Part shown: positions 14,622 to 22,410 of the stretch, in pieces
How the letters are laid out: every line of letters begins with the position of its first letter
Numbering within the stretch: position 1 is the first letter of the stretch
DNA from: DASSHA01 sp035693145
Lineage (GTDB): Bacteria > Chloroflexota > Limnocylindria > Limnocylindrales > CSP1-4
DNA length: 34,932 bases
Reading direction: 5' to 3'
Assembly: GCA_035693145.1 (NCBI GenBank)
Contig: DASSHA010000113.1
Location: 1-34,932 of the forward strand
Position numbers and translations under genes: made by a program
Notes under the pieces: model-generated
Told to the model about the DNA's origin: nothing
What the model saw: the letters and a program-made list of their open reading frames with translations, nothing else
Database searches by the model: none

Positions 14622-15620
14622 ATGATCGAACTCGAGACCCCGCAGATCGAGCCCGTCGAGGAAGTCGGAACCTACGCCAAGTACGAGGCGGGTCCACTCC
14701 AGGCCGGCTATGGCGTCACGCTCGGCAATGCGCTCCGGCGCGTGCTCCTCAGCTCGCTCGAGGGCGCGGCCGTGACGTCCATCCAGCTGCGCGACGTGTA
14801 CCAGGAGTTCAGCACGATCCCCGGCGTCAAGGAGGACGTCACCCAGATCGTGCTGAACGTCAAGAAGCTCCGGCTGAAGAGCTTCGCCGCGCACCCGGTG
14901 CAGCTTCGGCTCCTGAAATCCGGGGCCGGCCCCGTCAGCGCCGCCGACATCGCCGAATCGGCGGACGTCGAGATCGTCAACCCGGACCTCGTCCTCATGA
15001 CCATCGACTCGGACGACGTGACCGTCGAGATGGACCTGACCGTCGAGCGTGGCGTCGGCTACCTCGGGGCCGAGCGGAGCGAAGCCCTGCCGATCGGCGT
15101 CATCGCCGTCGACGCGATCTTCAGCCCCGTCCGAAAGCTCAACTACTGGGTCGACAGCATGCGCGTCGGCCAGATGACGAACTTCGACAAGCTGACGCTC
15201 GAGATCGAGACCGACGGCACGATCGCGCCCGAGGAGGCCCTCTCGCGCGCCGCCCGGATCCTCGTCGAGCAGTTCCAGCCGTTCGTCACGATCGGGATGG
15301 CCGCGGCCCCCATCGACCGGGCGGCAGCCGGCGTCCCGCAGCTCCCGCCGAACATGCTCGACATGCCGATCGAGGAGCTCGACCTGCCGATGCGGGCCTA
15401 CAACTCGCTCAAGCGCAACAACATCGTCAAGGTCGGCCAGCTCCTCCAGCTGAAGGACGATGACCTCCTGCGGATGCGCAACTTCGGCCGGAAGTCGCTC
15501 GACGAGATGAAGGAACGGCTCCGGATGCGTGGCTTCCTCGTTCCGGACACCGAGCCGGACGGCGGCGACGTGGACGGCGAGCTGCCGCTCGACGACGACG
15601 ACGAGGACGAGGAGGTCTGA
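14622..15620 (+). CDS. rpoA: DNA-directed RNA polymerase subunit alpha
   Basis: 332 residues from ATG 14622. The N-terminal dimerisation domain contains PLQAGYGVTLGNALRRVLLSSLEGAA (25-50), the motif that nucleates polymerase assembly. The C-terminal DNA- and activator-binding domain spans about 249-306 (PIEELDLPMRAYNSLKRNNI, LLRMRNFGRKSLDEMKERL). Residues 307-332 form a strongly acidic tail ending DDDDEDEEV, longer than in many bacteria. The frame is open upstream through rpsD, but the family start fixes 14622. Confidence 0.98.
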   Translation: MIELETPQIEPVEEVGTYAKYEAGPLQAGYGVTLGNALRRVLLSSLEGAAVTSIQLRDVYQEFSTIPGVKEDVTQIVLNVKKLRLKSFAAHPVQLRLLKSGAGPVSAADIAESADVEIVNPDLVLMTIDSDDVTVEMDLTVERGVGYLGAERSEALPIGVIAVDAIFSPVRKLNYWVDSMRVGQMTNFDKLTLEIETDGTIAPEEALSRAARILVEQFQPFVTIGMAAAPIDRAAAGVPQLPPNMLDMPIEELDLPMRAYNSLKRNNIVKVGQLLQLKDDDLLRMRNFGRKSLDEMKERLRMRGFLVPDTEPDGGDVDGELPLDDDDEDEEV

Positions 15621-15623
15621 GCC

Positions 15624-15977
15624 GTGCCGCACCAGGTCGACGGGCGCAAGCTCAGTCGCAAGACCGGCCCGCGCCTCGCGCTGTACCGCAATCTCACCGT
15701 CTCGGTCTTTCGCTACGAGAAGGTAAAAACGACCGAGGCGAAGGCCAAGGAGGTCCGGGGCCAGGTCGAGCGGATGATCACGCTCGCCAAGCGCAATGAT
15801 CTGACCGCACGGCGCGCGGTCGTCGCCCAGCTCCCCAACGAGCCGCTCGTCGTCAGGAAGCTGTTCGACGAGATTGCGCCGAAATACGCCGACCGGACCT
15901 CGGGCTACACGCGGATCGTTCGGATCGGAAAGCGATCGGGCGACGCCGCCGAGATCGTCCAGCTCGAACTCATATGA
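15624..15977 (+). CDS. rplQ: 50S ribosomal protein L17
   Basis: 117 residues from GTG 15624. GRKLSRKTGPRLALYRNLTVSVFRYEKVKTTEAKAKEVR is the L17 core, and the end SGYTRIVRIGKRSGDAAEIVQLEL is canonical. It closes the alpha operon, as usual. It lies 3 bases after rpoA. Confidence 0.97.
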   Translation: MPHQVDGRKLSRKTGPRLALYRNLTVSVFRYEKVKTTEAKAKEVRGQVERMITLAKRNDLTARRAVVAQLPNEPLVVRKLFDEIAPKYADRTSGYTRIVRIGKRSGDAAEIVQLELI

Positions 15978-15985
15978 CGCCGCTG

Positions 15986-16004
15986 ATGCGGCTCGCTGCC
16001 GCGT
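15986..16004 (+). terminator. Terminator-like hairpin after rplQ
   Basis: ATGCGGC (15986-15992) pairs with GCCGCGT (15998-16004), with one T-G wobble, over a 5-base loop. Only TTG follows, so it is not a classic U-tract terminator. Position at the end of the alpha operon is the main support. Confidence 0.35.
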
Positions 16005-16033
16005 TGTCGCCTGCGGGTGGACGCTCACGCAAA

Positions 16034-16080
16034 CCTCGGGCCGATGGCGTCACGGAGCTCCGCCTCGGACCTCGGTGAGC
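16034..16080 (+). repeat. Dispersed intergenic element, copy A
   Basis: This 47-base stretch matches 22364-22410 at 40 of 47 positions, with no gap. A shorter match lies at 24271-24301. The core reads GATGGCGTC, then CGGAGCTCCGCCTC, and includes the palindrome CGGAGCTCCG. It contains the start of the MASRSSA small ORF. Confidence 0.7.
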
Positions 16081-16100
16081 GTGCAGCAGCACGACATTGA
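16044..16100 (+). CDS. Candidate leader peptide MASRSSA, copy A (before truA)
   Basis: 18 codons from ATG 16044: MASRSSASDLGERAAARH. Its TGA (16098-16100) overlaps a TTG at 16097-16099 that is the first usable in-frame start of truA (TTGA). The first seven residues are identical to those of two other small ORFs, before glmS and acpS. Compared with copy B, four of the five changes in the first 12 codons are at third positions. No Shine-Dalgarno is visible. The alternative is a non-coding repeat. Confidence 0.42.
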   Translation: MASRSSASDLGERAAARH

Positions 16101-16930
16101 GGTTGCCAACCCATAGCAAAGGCACCCGAGAGGGTGCCCTCGGGCAGGAACGGCGGTTCCGCGCCCGGGTCGAATACGACGGAACGGACTTTTCGGGGTT
16201 CCAGCTCCAGCCGGGGCGCCGGACGGTCCAAGGGGTGCTCGAGGACGCCCTGTCCCGGCTGAGCGGCGGCAAACGCTGCCCGGTCGATGGGGCCGGACGG
16301 ACCGACGCCGGCGTGCATGCCGCGGACCAGGTGATCGCCTTCACCTACCGCGGACGGCTCGGGGCGGCGGAGCTCGAGCGGGCGCTCAACGCGCTGCTGC
16401 CGCCGGACGTCGCGGTTCGCGACGTGCGCGCTGCGGCGTCTGGGTTCCAGCCCCGGCACGCGGCGCGGTATCGGGAATACCGCTACACCGTCTGGAACGG
16501 ACCGCGCAGCCCGCTTCGCGAGCGCCAGGCGCTCGGGGTGCGGGTCCCGCTCGACACCGCCGCGATGGAGCGGGCCGGGTCGGCCCTGGTTGGCCGGCAC
16601 GACTTCGCCGCCTTCGGGGCGGCGGACCGCAACCCGGTCCGGACCGTTCACGCGGTCCGGATCCGACGAACGGGTTCGCTCGTGACGATCGACGTCCGAG
16701 CCGACTCGTTCCTTCGGGGAATGGTCCGCAGGATCGCAGCCGTCCTCATCGAGGTCGGACGCGGAAGACTGGATGCCGACGACGTCGCGGGCCTGCTCGC
16801 GGCGCGGATGCCGGCCCTCGACGGTGCGACTGCGCCGCCGCGAGGCCTCAGCCTCCGGCGGGTCGTGCTCGGGCGAAGACCCGGGCCCGGCCGGCCGGCG
16901 GACGATGACGGAGCTGACGAGGAACGATGA
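16097..16930 (+). CDS. truA: tRNA pseudouridine(38-40) synthase TruA
   Basis: About 277 residues. The catalytic aspartate is in GAGRTDAGVHA, and the N-terminal family motif RARVEYDGTDFSGFQLQPGRRTVQGVLE is present. TruA modifies positions 38-40 of the tRNA anticodon arm. The start is uncertain. After the in-frame stop at 16076-16078 the only usual start codons are TTG 16097 and TTG 16103, and neither has a good Shine-Dalgarno. TTG 16097 overlaps the stop of the upstream small ORF. Codons 9-14 fall in a perfect 7-bp GAGA hairpin. ATGA overlaps rplM. Confidence 0.93.
   Translation: MRLPTHSKGTREGALGQERRFRARVEYDGTDFSGFQLQPGRRTVQGVLEDALSRLSGGKRCPVDGAGRTDAGVHAADQVIAFTYRGRLGAAELERALNALLPPDVAVRDVRAAASGFQPRHAARYREYRYTVWNGPRSPLRERQALGVRVPLDTAAMERAGSALVGRHDFAAFGAADRNPVRTVHAVRIRRTGSLVTIDVRADSFLRGMVRRIAAVLIEVGRGRLDADDVAGLLAARMPALDGATAPPRGLSLRRVVLGRRPGPGRPADDDGADEER
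16121..16138 (+). other. Perfect GNRA-loop hairpin at the truA 5-prime end
   Basis: GGCACCC (16121-16127) and GGGTGCC (16132-16138) flank the tetraloop GAGA. It begins 24 bases after the putative TTG start, inside the coding frame. On the minus strand it is followed by TTTGCT. It may be a regulatory or pausing structure for the truA-rplM-rpsI mRNA. Confidence 0.5.
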
Positions 16931-17358
16931 ACGCGAAGACGTACACCCCGGGAGCGGGCGAGATCGAGCGGCGCTGGTTCGTCGTCGACGCGACGGACGA
17001 GACGCTCGGCCGGCTCGCGTCGCGGGTCGCGCGCGTCCTCGAAGGCAAGCACAAGCCGAGCTACACGCCGAACCTCGACACAGGCGACCATGTCATCGTG
17101 CTCAACGCGTCGAAGGTGGCCGTGAGCCGGGACAAGCACGAGTCGAAGAGCTACGCCCGCCACTCCGGCTACCCCCAGGGGTTCAAGCAGGAGACCCTCG
17201 GCGAGCTGCTCGAGCGGCGCCCCGAGCAGGTCATCCGGCGCGCCGTCAAGGGCATGCTCCCGCACAATCGGCTCGGCGCACAGCAGCTCCGGAAGCTGAA
17301 GATCTACACCGGATCCGACCATCCCCATCAGGCCCAGCGGCCTGAGCCGCTCGCCTGA
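16927..17358 (+). CDS. rplM: 50S ribosomal protein L13
   Basis: 143 residues. The landmarks are RRWFVVDATDETLGRLASRVARVLEGKHK, the HSGYPQGFKQETLGELLERRPEQVIRRAVKGMLPHN block, and LKIYTGSDHPHQAQ near the end. L13 is an early 50S assembly protein. Its ATG overlaps the truA stop, so its translation probably depends on truA. rpsI follows after 15 bases. Confidence 0.98.
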   Translation: MNAKTYTPGAGEIERRWFVVDATDETLGRLASRVARVLEGKHKPSYTPNLDTGDHVIVLNASKVAVSRDKHESKSYARHSGYPQGFKQETLGELLERRPEQVIRRAVKGMLPHNRLGAQQLRKLKIYTGSDHPHQAQRPEPLA

Positions 17359-17373
17359 CGGAGGACGAACACG

Positions 17374-17775
17374 ATGACGATGCTGCCTGCCTTCACGTCC
17401 GGGACCGGTCGCCGCAAGACGGCCGTCGCCCGTGTTCGACTGCTGCCCGGTGAGGGCGCGATCGTCGTGAACGGCCGCTCGCTCGAGGAGCATTTCGGGA
17501 ACGCCGTGAACGAAGCCGAGATCCGGATGCCGTTCCGCGTCACCGGTACCGAGGGCCGCTTCAACGCGATGGTCAAGGTCGAGGGTGGCGGCGTGACCGG
17601 CCAGGCCGGCGCGATCCGCCACGGCATCGCCCGTGCGCTGCTCGACGTCGACGCGGAGGCATTCCGCGTCCCGCTCCGGCAGGCAGGTCTCCTGACCCGG
17701 GACCCGCGGATGAAGGAGCGCAAGAAGTACGGCCTCAAGCGCGCCCGGAAGGCACCGCAGTACACGAAGCGCTGA
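17374..17775 (+). CDS. rpsI: 30S ribosomal protein S9
   Basis: 133 residues. The family signature TGRRKTAVARVRLLPGEG is near the start, GGGVTGQAGAIRHGIARAL in the middle, and the tail LTRDPRMKERKKYGLKRARKAPQYTKR ends in the conserved KR that contacts P-site tRNA. GGAGGA precedes the ATG. L13-S9 pairing is universal. Confidence 0.98.
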   Translation: MTMLPAFTSGTGRRKTAVARVRLLPGEGAIVVNGRSLEEHFGNAVNEAEIRMPFRVTGTEGRFNAMVKVEGGGVTGQAGAIRHGIARALLDVDAEAFRVPLRQAGLLTRDPRMKERKKYGLKRARKAPQYTKR

Positions 17776-17784
17776 TCCGTCCTC

Positions 17785-17805
17785 CCGCCGGGCTTCACTC
17801 GGCGG
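17785..17805 (+). terminator. Terminator-like hairpin after rpsI
   Basis: CCGCCG (17785-17790) pairs with CGGCGG (17800-17805) across a 9-base loop, 10 bases after the rpsI stop. No T run follows. It marks the likely end of the ribosomal supercluster. Confidence 0.35.
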
Positions 17806-17818
17806 CGACGACGGCATG

Positions 17819-17824
17819 TAGAGT
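17819..17824 (+). promoter_or_regulatory. -10-like TAGAGT, leaderless configuration
   Basis: TAGAGT ends 6 bases before the GTG at 17831, so transcription would begin at about the start codon. It fits TANNNT, the -10 form known for leaderless genes in Mycobacterium and Deinococcus. No clear -35 or Shine-Dalgarno was found. Confidence 0.4.
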
Positions 17825-17830
17825 CGCGCG

Positions 17831-18802
17831 GTGACCGAGGCGCTGTACGAGCGGTACAAGGATGCCCTTCGCCGAGGGCACATCGCGGCGCTCAAAGGGC
17901 GGCATGCGGCTGCCCTCGCGGCCTACGCCGACGCGGCATCGATCGCACCGGATCGGCCGTTGCCGCACGTCAGCATCGGGACGACGTACCTGCGCGTCGA
18001 GCGGCCGGACGCCGCGCTCCACGCGTTCGATGCCGCGCTTGCCCGGGCCCCGTCTGACGAACAGGCGCTCGCCGGGCGAGCTGACGCACTCGTCGCGCTC
18101 GGTCGGCGCGCCGAGGCGGCCGAGTCGCTCGACAGGATTGCCGACGGGCTCGAGGCGGCAGGACGCGTCGCCGACGCGTGCGACACCGCGCGGCAGGCGC
18201 TCGAGCTCGCCGAATCGCGCGCCCGCCGTCGCCACGTGACCGAGCTGGTCGCCCGGCTCCGAGAAGCCGGTCCGGACGAGGCGGCAACCGCGGCCCTCGA
18301 CCGGGCACTCCACGTCCTCGAGGGCGAGGCGCGACGGCCGCCGCGCCGGAGCGCGACCGCCGCCGGCGGCGAGGGCGGCGCGTCATCGCCCGAGGAAGGA
18401 CAGCTCGCGTCGGACCGCCAGCCCGAAACGCCCGTCGCGGTGGCGGTCGATCCGCTCGAGCTCGTCGCGGCGGCCGACGTCGCGATCGAAGCGGGTGACC
18501 CGGTCACCGGTCGTGCCCGCCTGCTCGAGGCGATCGGGGTCCACCGCCGCCTCAACCAGTCGGGCGCCGCGCTCGACGTCGCGGTCCGTGCTCTCGCGCT
18601 CGCACCGCTCGACACCGAGGTCCACCTCGCGCTCGTCGACCTCTACGTCGACCGCGGCTGGCGGATGCTGGCGCGTGACAAGCTCGTCCTGCTCGCAAGG
18701 CTTGCGCGCGCGGGGGGCGACGAGGAGTCGGCCGCGGCGGTCGGTGCGGCGGCGGCCGCACGGCTTCCCGACGACGACGCGGTTCGCGCGGCCCTGGGGT
18801 AG
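17831..18802 (+). CDS. Tetratricopeptide-repeat protein, function unknown
   Basis: 323 residues from GTG 17831. The first 110 residues read as consecutive TPR helices (AALAAYADAASIAPDRPLPH, AALHAFDAALARAPSDEQAL, a further pair following). A Pro/Ser/Glu-rich linker spans about 170-200. A second helical block with TPR-like spacing (ALDVAVRALALAPLDTEVHLALVDLYVDRGW) fills the C-terminal half. No signal peptide or membrane segment is visible, so it is probably a cytoplasmic scaffold. It sits between S9 and cdaA. No specific partner can be named. Confidence 0.85.
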   Translation: MTEALYERYKDALRRGHIAALKGRHAAALAAYADAASIAPDRPLPHVSIGTTYLRVERPDAALHAFDAALARAPSDEQALAGRADALVALGRRAEAAESLDRIADGLEAAGRVADACDTARQALELAESRARRRHVTELVARLREAGPDEAATAALDRALHVLEGEARRPPRRSATAAGGEGGASSPEEGQLASDRQPETPVAVAVDPLELVAAADVAIEAGDPVTGRARLLEAIGVHRRLNQSGAALDVAVRALALAPLDTEVHLALVDLYVDRGWRMLARDKLVLLARLARAGGDEESAAAVGAAAAARLPDDDAVRAALG

Positions 18803-18851
18803 GCGCGCACCGACGCCGGCTCTCCTGACCGTCCGGCTACACCCCGCCGGG

Positions 18852-18857
18852 TACACT
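18852..18857 (+). promoter_or_regulatory. -10-like TACACT before cdaA
   Basis: TACACT lies 9 bases before the cdaA ATG (18867), giving a leaderless or nearly leaderless transcript. No convincing -35 at 16-18 bases was seen. The same TANNNT arrangement precedes three other genes in the window. Confidence 0.4.
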
Positions 18858-18866
18858 CAGCGGACG

Positions 18867-19760
18867 ATGTCGCAGCTCCTCGCGTCGTTCCTGGAACAGG
18901 TCAAGGCGACGACGCTGCTCGACATCGCGGTGACCGCGCTGTTCATCTACGGCCTGTTCAGCGTCATCCGCGGGACCCGCGCGGTCCGGCTCGTGATCGG
19001 CGTCACGGTCGTCTACGTCATCTATGTCGTCGCCCAGGCGCTTGGGCTCCGGCTGTTCACGCAGATCCTCCAGACCGGCGCCGTCGTCGGGCTGTTCGCC
19101 ATCGTCGTGATCTTCCAGCCAGAGCTCAGGCGTGCGCTCGAGCAGATCGGGCGCGTGGGATCGCTCGCCTGGCTCATCGCGCCGGCGGACGAACGGGCGA
19201 TCGAGCGGACCGCCACGCAGGTCGCCCGGGCCGCGTCGGCGCTGTCGGCGGAGAGCGTCGGAGCGCTCATCGTGCTCGAGCGCGAGACCGGGCTGGAGGA
19301 GATCGCCGAAACGGGTGTCATGGTCCACGCCGACCTGTCGGCTGACCTCCTGCGAACCGTCTTCACGCCGAGGTCGGCACTTCATGACGGCGCGGTCATC
19401 GTTCGCGACGGACGGATCATCGCGGCCGGTGCTGTCCTCCCGCTTGCCGAAACGACCGTCCAGGCCGAGCGCTTCGGCACCCGCCATCGGGCCGCGCTCG
19501 GAATTGCCGAGCAGACCGATGCGGTCGTCGTCGTCGTGTCCGAGGAGAACGGCCAGGTGAGCCTGGTCGAGCGGGCTCGGATCGTGCGCAACCTCAACGA
19601 GGCCCAGCTCGCGCGGGCGCTCCGCTCGCTCCTCGGCGCCCGCGACCCCGGAGCCCCGTGGCGGCGGCTGCGCGTCGGCTCGATCCAGAAGCCGAAGGCT
19701 CCGAGGCTCGCGAAGCCTGATCCGACGCCGGCAGCGAAGGGCGACGTCGTCGGCCGATGA
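18867..19760 (+). CDS. cdaA: Diadenylate cyclase CdaA (c-di-AMP synthase)
   Basis: 297 residues from ATG 18867. Three N-terminal membrane segments (about 17-34, 41-58 and 66-84) precede the DAC domain. The catalytic DGA (174-176, in ALHDGAVIV) and the RHR of GTRHRAALG (206-208) are intact. It joins two ATP into c-di-AMP, a second messenger for osmotic and wall homeostasis. The frame is open upstream but overlaps the TPR gene. Residues beyond about 255 form a Pro/Lys-rich tail. It overlaps cdaR by 4 bases, the classical cdaA-cdaR-glmM order. Confidence 0.96.
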   Translation: MSQLLASFLEQVKATTLLDIAVTALFIYGLFSVIRGTRAVRLVIGVTVVYVIYVVAQALGLRLFTQILQTGAVVGLFAIVVIFQPELRRALEQIGRVGSLAWLIAPADERAIERTATQVARAASALSAESVGALIVLERETGLEEIAETGVMVHADLSADLLRTVFTPRSALHDGAVIVRDGRIIAAGAVLPLAETTVQAERFGTRHRAALGIAEQTDAVVVVVSEENGQVSLVERARIVRNLNEAQLARALRSLLGARDPGAPWRRLRVGSIQKPKAPRLAKPDPTPAAKGDVVGR

Positions 19761-21022
19761 GAGTCGTCGCGTTCCTCGTTCGCAACTGGCCGCTCAAGCT
19801 CGCGGCGGTGGTCCTCGCGACGCTGCTGTACGCCGGCGTCGTGCTGTCCGAGAACGTCCAGACATTCGGCGGCACCGTCCCGATCGTGCCCGTCCGCCAG
19901 CCGGCCAATGCGGTCATCGTCGGGAACTTGCCGTCCGTCACGAACATCCGCTACGTCGCGCCGACCGATGTCGCCGGCCGGCTGACGCGCGAGGGGTTCA
20001 AGGCGACGATCGATCTGGGCTCGGCGAACCCGACGCCCGAGAACCCGTACGTCAACGTCCGCGTCGACGTCCAGTACGCCGACCCCCGGGTCCGCGTCCT
20101 CGATTACAGCCCCCAGGTCATTCCGGTGCAGCTCGATCCGCTCGTGAGCAAGTCGGTGCCGATCGAGGTCGACGAGGGTCCGGTCCCCTCCGGCATCGAG
20201 GTCGGCGCAGCCGTCCTGAGCGCGCAGTCGGCGACCGTCAGCGGGCCGGACTCCGTCGTCCGGCTCGTCGCCGCCGCCCGGGCGCGGGTCCTCATCCAGC
20301 CCTCGGCACTCAACGTCGACCAGGACGTGCCGCTCGTGGCGGTCGACCAGCTGGGCAACGAGCTCGGGCCGGCGGACATCGACCCGAGCTCGGTCCATGT
20401 CGCCATCCGTGTCGGTGGTGAGCGGAAGACGAAGTCGCTGCCGATCAACCCGGTCGTCACCGGGACACCCGCCGACGGGTATCAGATCGCGTCCGTCGCG
20501 GTTGCACCCAACGTCGCAACGATCGCCGGCGACGCCGACGCGCTCGCCTCGCTCGTACGGGTCGACAGTGCGCCCGTGTCGGTGTCGGCGGCGAACCACG
20601 ACGTGACGGCGACCGTCGGCCTCGCGCTCGGCGACGGGCTGGAGGCCCTGTCCGGCGAATCGGTCACGGTCAGCGTGAAGATCCGGGCCGTGACCGGGAC
20701 GAGGACGTTCCCGATCGGGATCCGGACCGCGAATGCCCGGGCCGACCGGACGTATGCGCTGTCGGTCGGGCAGCTGAATGCCACCCTCGGCGGGACGCTC
20801 GCCGCCCTCGATCGGGTCGACGCCTCGACGATCGTCGGGACCGTCGACGTGGCCGGTCTCGGGGTCGGCACGCACACCGTCCGCGTCACGGTGCGGCTCC
20901 CGTCAGCGACGTCGCTCGTCGCCCTCTCGCCGGATTCGATCGTCGTCGCCGTCGCCGCTGCGACCCCCGCCCCGACGCCGACCGCGGCGCCGACCGCGGC
21001 CGCATCGCCGTCGGGCCCGTAG
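19757..21022 (+). CDS. cdaR: CdaR, YbbR-domain regulator of CdaA
   Basis: 421 residues. One N-terminal membrane anchor (about 11-30, WPLKLAAVVLATLLYAGVVL) with the typical VRNWPLKLAA start precedes the outside part. That part contains several tandem YbbR-type beta-rich repeats, three to four by eye, each with a valine-rich strand pattern. The last 25 residues are Ala/Pro/Thr repeats. In Firmicutes, CdaR binds CdaA at the membrane and modulates its activity. Overlap with cdaA and a 1-base gap to glmM support the same complex here. Confidence 0.92.
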   Translation: MRVVAFLVRNWPLKLAAVVLATLLYAGVVLSENVQTFGGTVPIVPVRQPANAVIVGNLPSVTNIRYVAPTDVAGRLTREGFKATIDLGSANPTPENPYVNVRVDVQYADPRVRVLDYSPQVIPVQLDPLVSKSVPIEVDEGPVPSGIEVGAAVLSAQSATVSGPDSVVRLVAAARARVLIQPSALNVDQDVPLVAVDQLGNELGPADIDPSSVHVAIRVGGERKTKSLPINPVVTGTPADGYQIASVAVAPNVATIAGDADALASLVRVDSAPVSVSAANHDVTATVGLALGDGLEALSGESVTVSVKIRAVTGTRTFPIGIRTANARADRTYALSVGQLNATLGGTLAALDRVDASTIVGTVDVAGLGVGTHTVRVTVRLPSATSLVALSPDSIVVAVAAATPAPTPTAAPTAAASPSGP

Positions 21023-21023
21023 C

Positions 21024-22358
21024 GTGGGACGCCTCTTCGGGACGGACGGGATCCGCGGCATCGCGAACGTCGACCTCAAGCCGACGATCGCCTATGCGCT
21101 CGGTCGCGCGACGGCCCATCGGCTGGTGGGCTCCGGCAACGATCTCGTCGTCGGCCAGGACACCCGTCGGAGCGGGGACATGTTCGTCGCGGCGATCACG
21201 GCCGGCGCGACGAGCCTCGGCGCGGAGGTCCATGTGGCGGGGGTCGTCCCGACGCCCGCCCTTGCCTTCATCACCGGCGACGGGCCGTTCCGGGCCGGGA
21301 TCATGGTCTCGGCGTCGCACAACCCTGCCGACGACAACGGCCTCAAGGTCCTCGACGATGGTGGGTTGAAGCTCGACGACGCGGTCGAGGACGAGCTGGA
21401 GGCTCTCATCTGGCGCGCCGAGGAGCTCGCCGGGCTGTCGAACGCGGCCCTCGGACGAATGCGCGACGCGCGCGCCCTGCTCGACCGCTACGTCGCCCAT
21501 CGGACGGCGATGGCCGACCGCGTTCGCGCAGCCGGCGTTCGCGTCGTCATCGACTGCGCGAATGGCTCGGGTGGGGTGGCAGCGCCGGGCATCCTCGCTG
21601 CGACCGGCGCCGTCGTCGAGGTCATGAACAACGACCCCGACGGGGTGAACATCAACGTCGCGTGCGGTGCCACCGCGCCCAGTGCGCTCGCAGAGCGGGT
21701 CCTCGCCGTCGGCGCCGAGGTCGGCTTCGCCCTCGACGGCGACGCGGATCGACTCATCGCCGTGGACGCGGCCGGCCGGATCGTCGACGGCGATCAGGTC
21801 CTCGGCATCCTCGCGCTCGATCGACTCGGTCGCGGCGAGCTCGCCGGGGGTGCGCTGGTCGTCTCGGTCCTCTCGAACGGCGGGCTGCAGGCCGTCGTCG
21901 AGGCAGCGGGCGGGCAGGTGATCCGGACTCCCGTCGGCGACAAGTACATCCTCGAGGGGATGCAGGTGTCCGGTGCGGGCCTCGGCGGCGAGAAGAGCGG
22001 CCACGTGATCGTCCGCGAGCACACGACGTCGGGCGACGGGATCGTCACGGCGCTCGAGGTGCTGCGCGTCATGAGCGCCACCGGTCGGAGCCTGGCCGAG
22101 CTCGCGGCTCGGGTGCCGATGCTCCCGCAGCAGCAGCGTGCAGTTCGCGTCCGGCACAAGGACCAGTGGGAAGGCGATCCGATCCTCCAGCGTGCGATCG
22201 CGGACGCCGAGGCGCGGCTCGGCCAGACAGGTCGGGTCCTCGTCCGTCCCTCCGGCACCGAGCCAGCGCTCCGGGTGATGGTCGAAGGGAAGGATGCCGA
22301 CGTCGTCGCCGAGCTCGCCGACGCGATCGCGGACGTCGCAAGCGAGCGTCTACACTAG
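21024..22358 (+). CDS. glmM: Phosphoglucosamine mutase GlmM
   Basis: 444 residues from GTG 21024. It converts glucosamine-6-phosphate to glucosamine-1-phosphate for UDP-GlcNAc. It starts GRLFGTDGIRGIAN. The phosphoserine S98 is in VSASHNP, the magnesium loop DGDAD is at 238-242, and the phosphate-binding RPSGTEP at 408-414. In Firmicutes and others GlmM binds and inhibits CdaA, so co-location is functional. The frame is open upstream inside cdaR, but the conserved N-terminus fixes the GTG. Confidence 0.97.
   Translation: MGRLFGTDGIRGIANVDLKPTIAYALGRATAHRLVGSGNDLVVGQDTRRSGDMFVAAITAGATSLGAEVHVAGVVPTPALAFITGDGPFRAGIMVSASHNPADDNGLKVLDDGGLKLDDAVEDELEALIWRAEELAGLSNAALGRMRDARALLDRYVAHRTAMADRVRAAGVRVVIDCANGSGGVAAPGILAATGAVVEVMNNDPDGVNINVACGATAPSALAERVLAVGAEVGFALDGDADRLIAVDAAGRIVDGDQVLGILALDRLGRGELAGGALVVSVLSNGGLQAVVEAAGGQVIRTPVGDKYILEGMQVSGAGLGGEKSGHVIVREHTTSGDGIVTALEVLRVMSATGRSLAELAARVPMLPQQQRAVRVRHKDQWEGDPILQRAIADAEARLGQTGRVLVRPSGTEPALRVMVEGKDADVVAELADAIADVASERLH
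22351..22356 (+). promoter_or_regulatory. -10-like TACACT before glmS leader
   Basis: TACACT lies at the very end of glmM. A start site 7-8 bases on would put the first transcribed base at the left edge of element copy B (22364). That gives a leader of about 73 bases containing the element and the small ORF. No clear -35 was found. Confidence 0.35.
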
Positions 22359-22363
22359 GCAGT

Positions 22364-22410
22364 CCTCGGGCGGATGGCGTCGCGGAGCTCCGCCTCCGAT
22401 TTCGGAGAGT
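22364..22410 (+). repeat. Dispersed intergenic element, copy B
   Basis: 40 of 47 bases match copy A (16034-16080). It holds a perfect 12-base palindrome GCGGAGCTCCGC (22382-22393) and an inner hairpin CTCCG (22394-22398) with CGGAG (22403-22407). GTCGCGG (22379-22385) can also pair with CCGCGAC (22412-22418) just beyond the repeat. Confidence 0.7.

Noticed and set aside
15974..16078. A 34-codon frame starting with ATGA on the rplQ stop and ending at TGA 16076-16078, reading through element copy A as ADGVTELRL.
   Set aside because: In this frame the differences between element copies are mostly amino-acid changes, copy B has no matching start, and the frame competes with the better supported MASRSSA frame.
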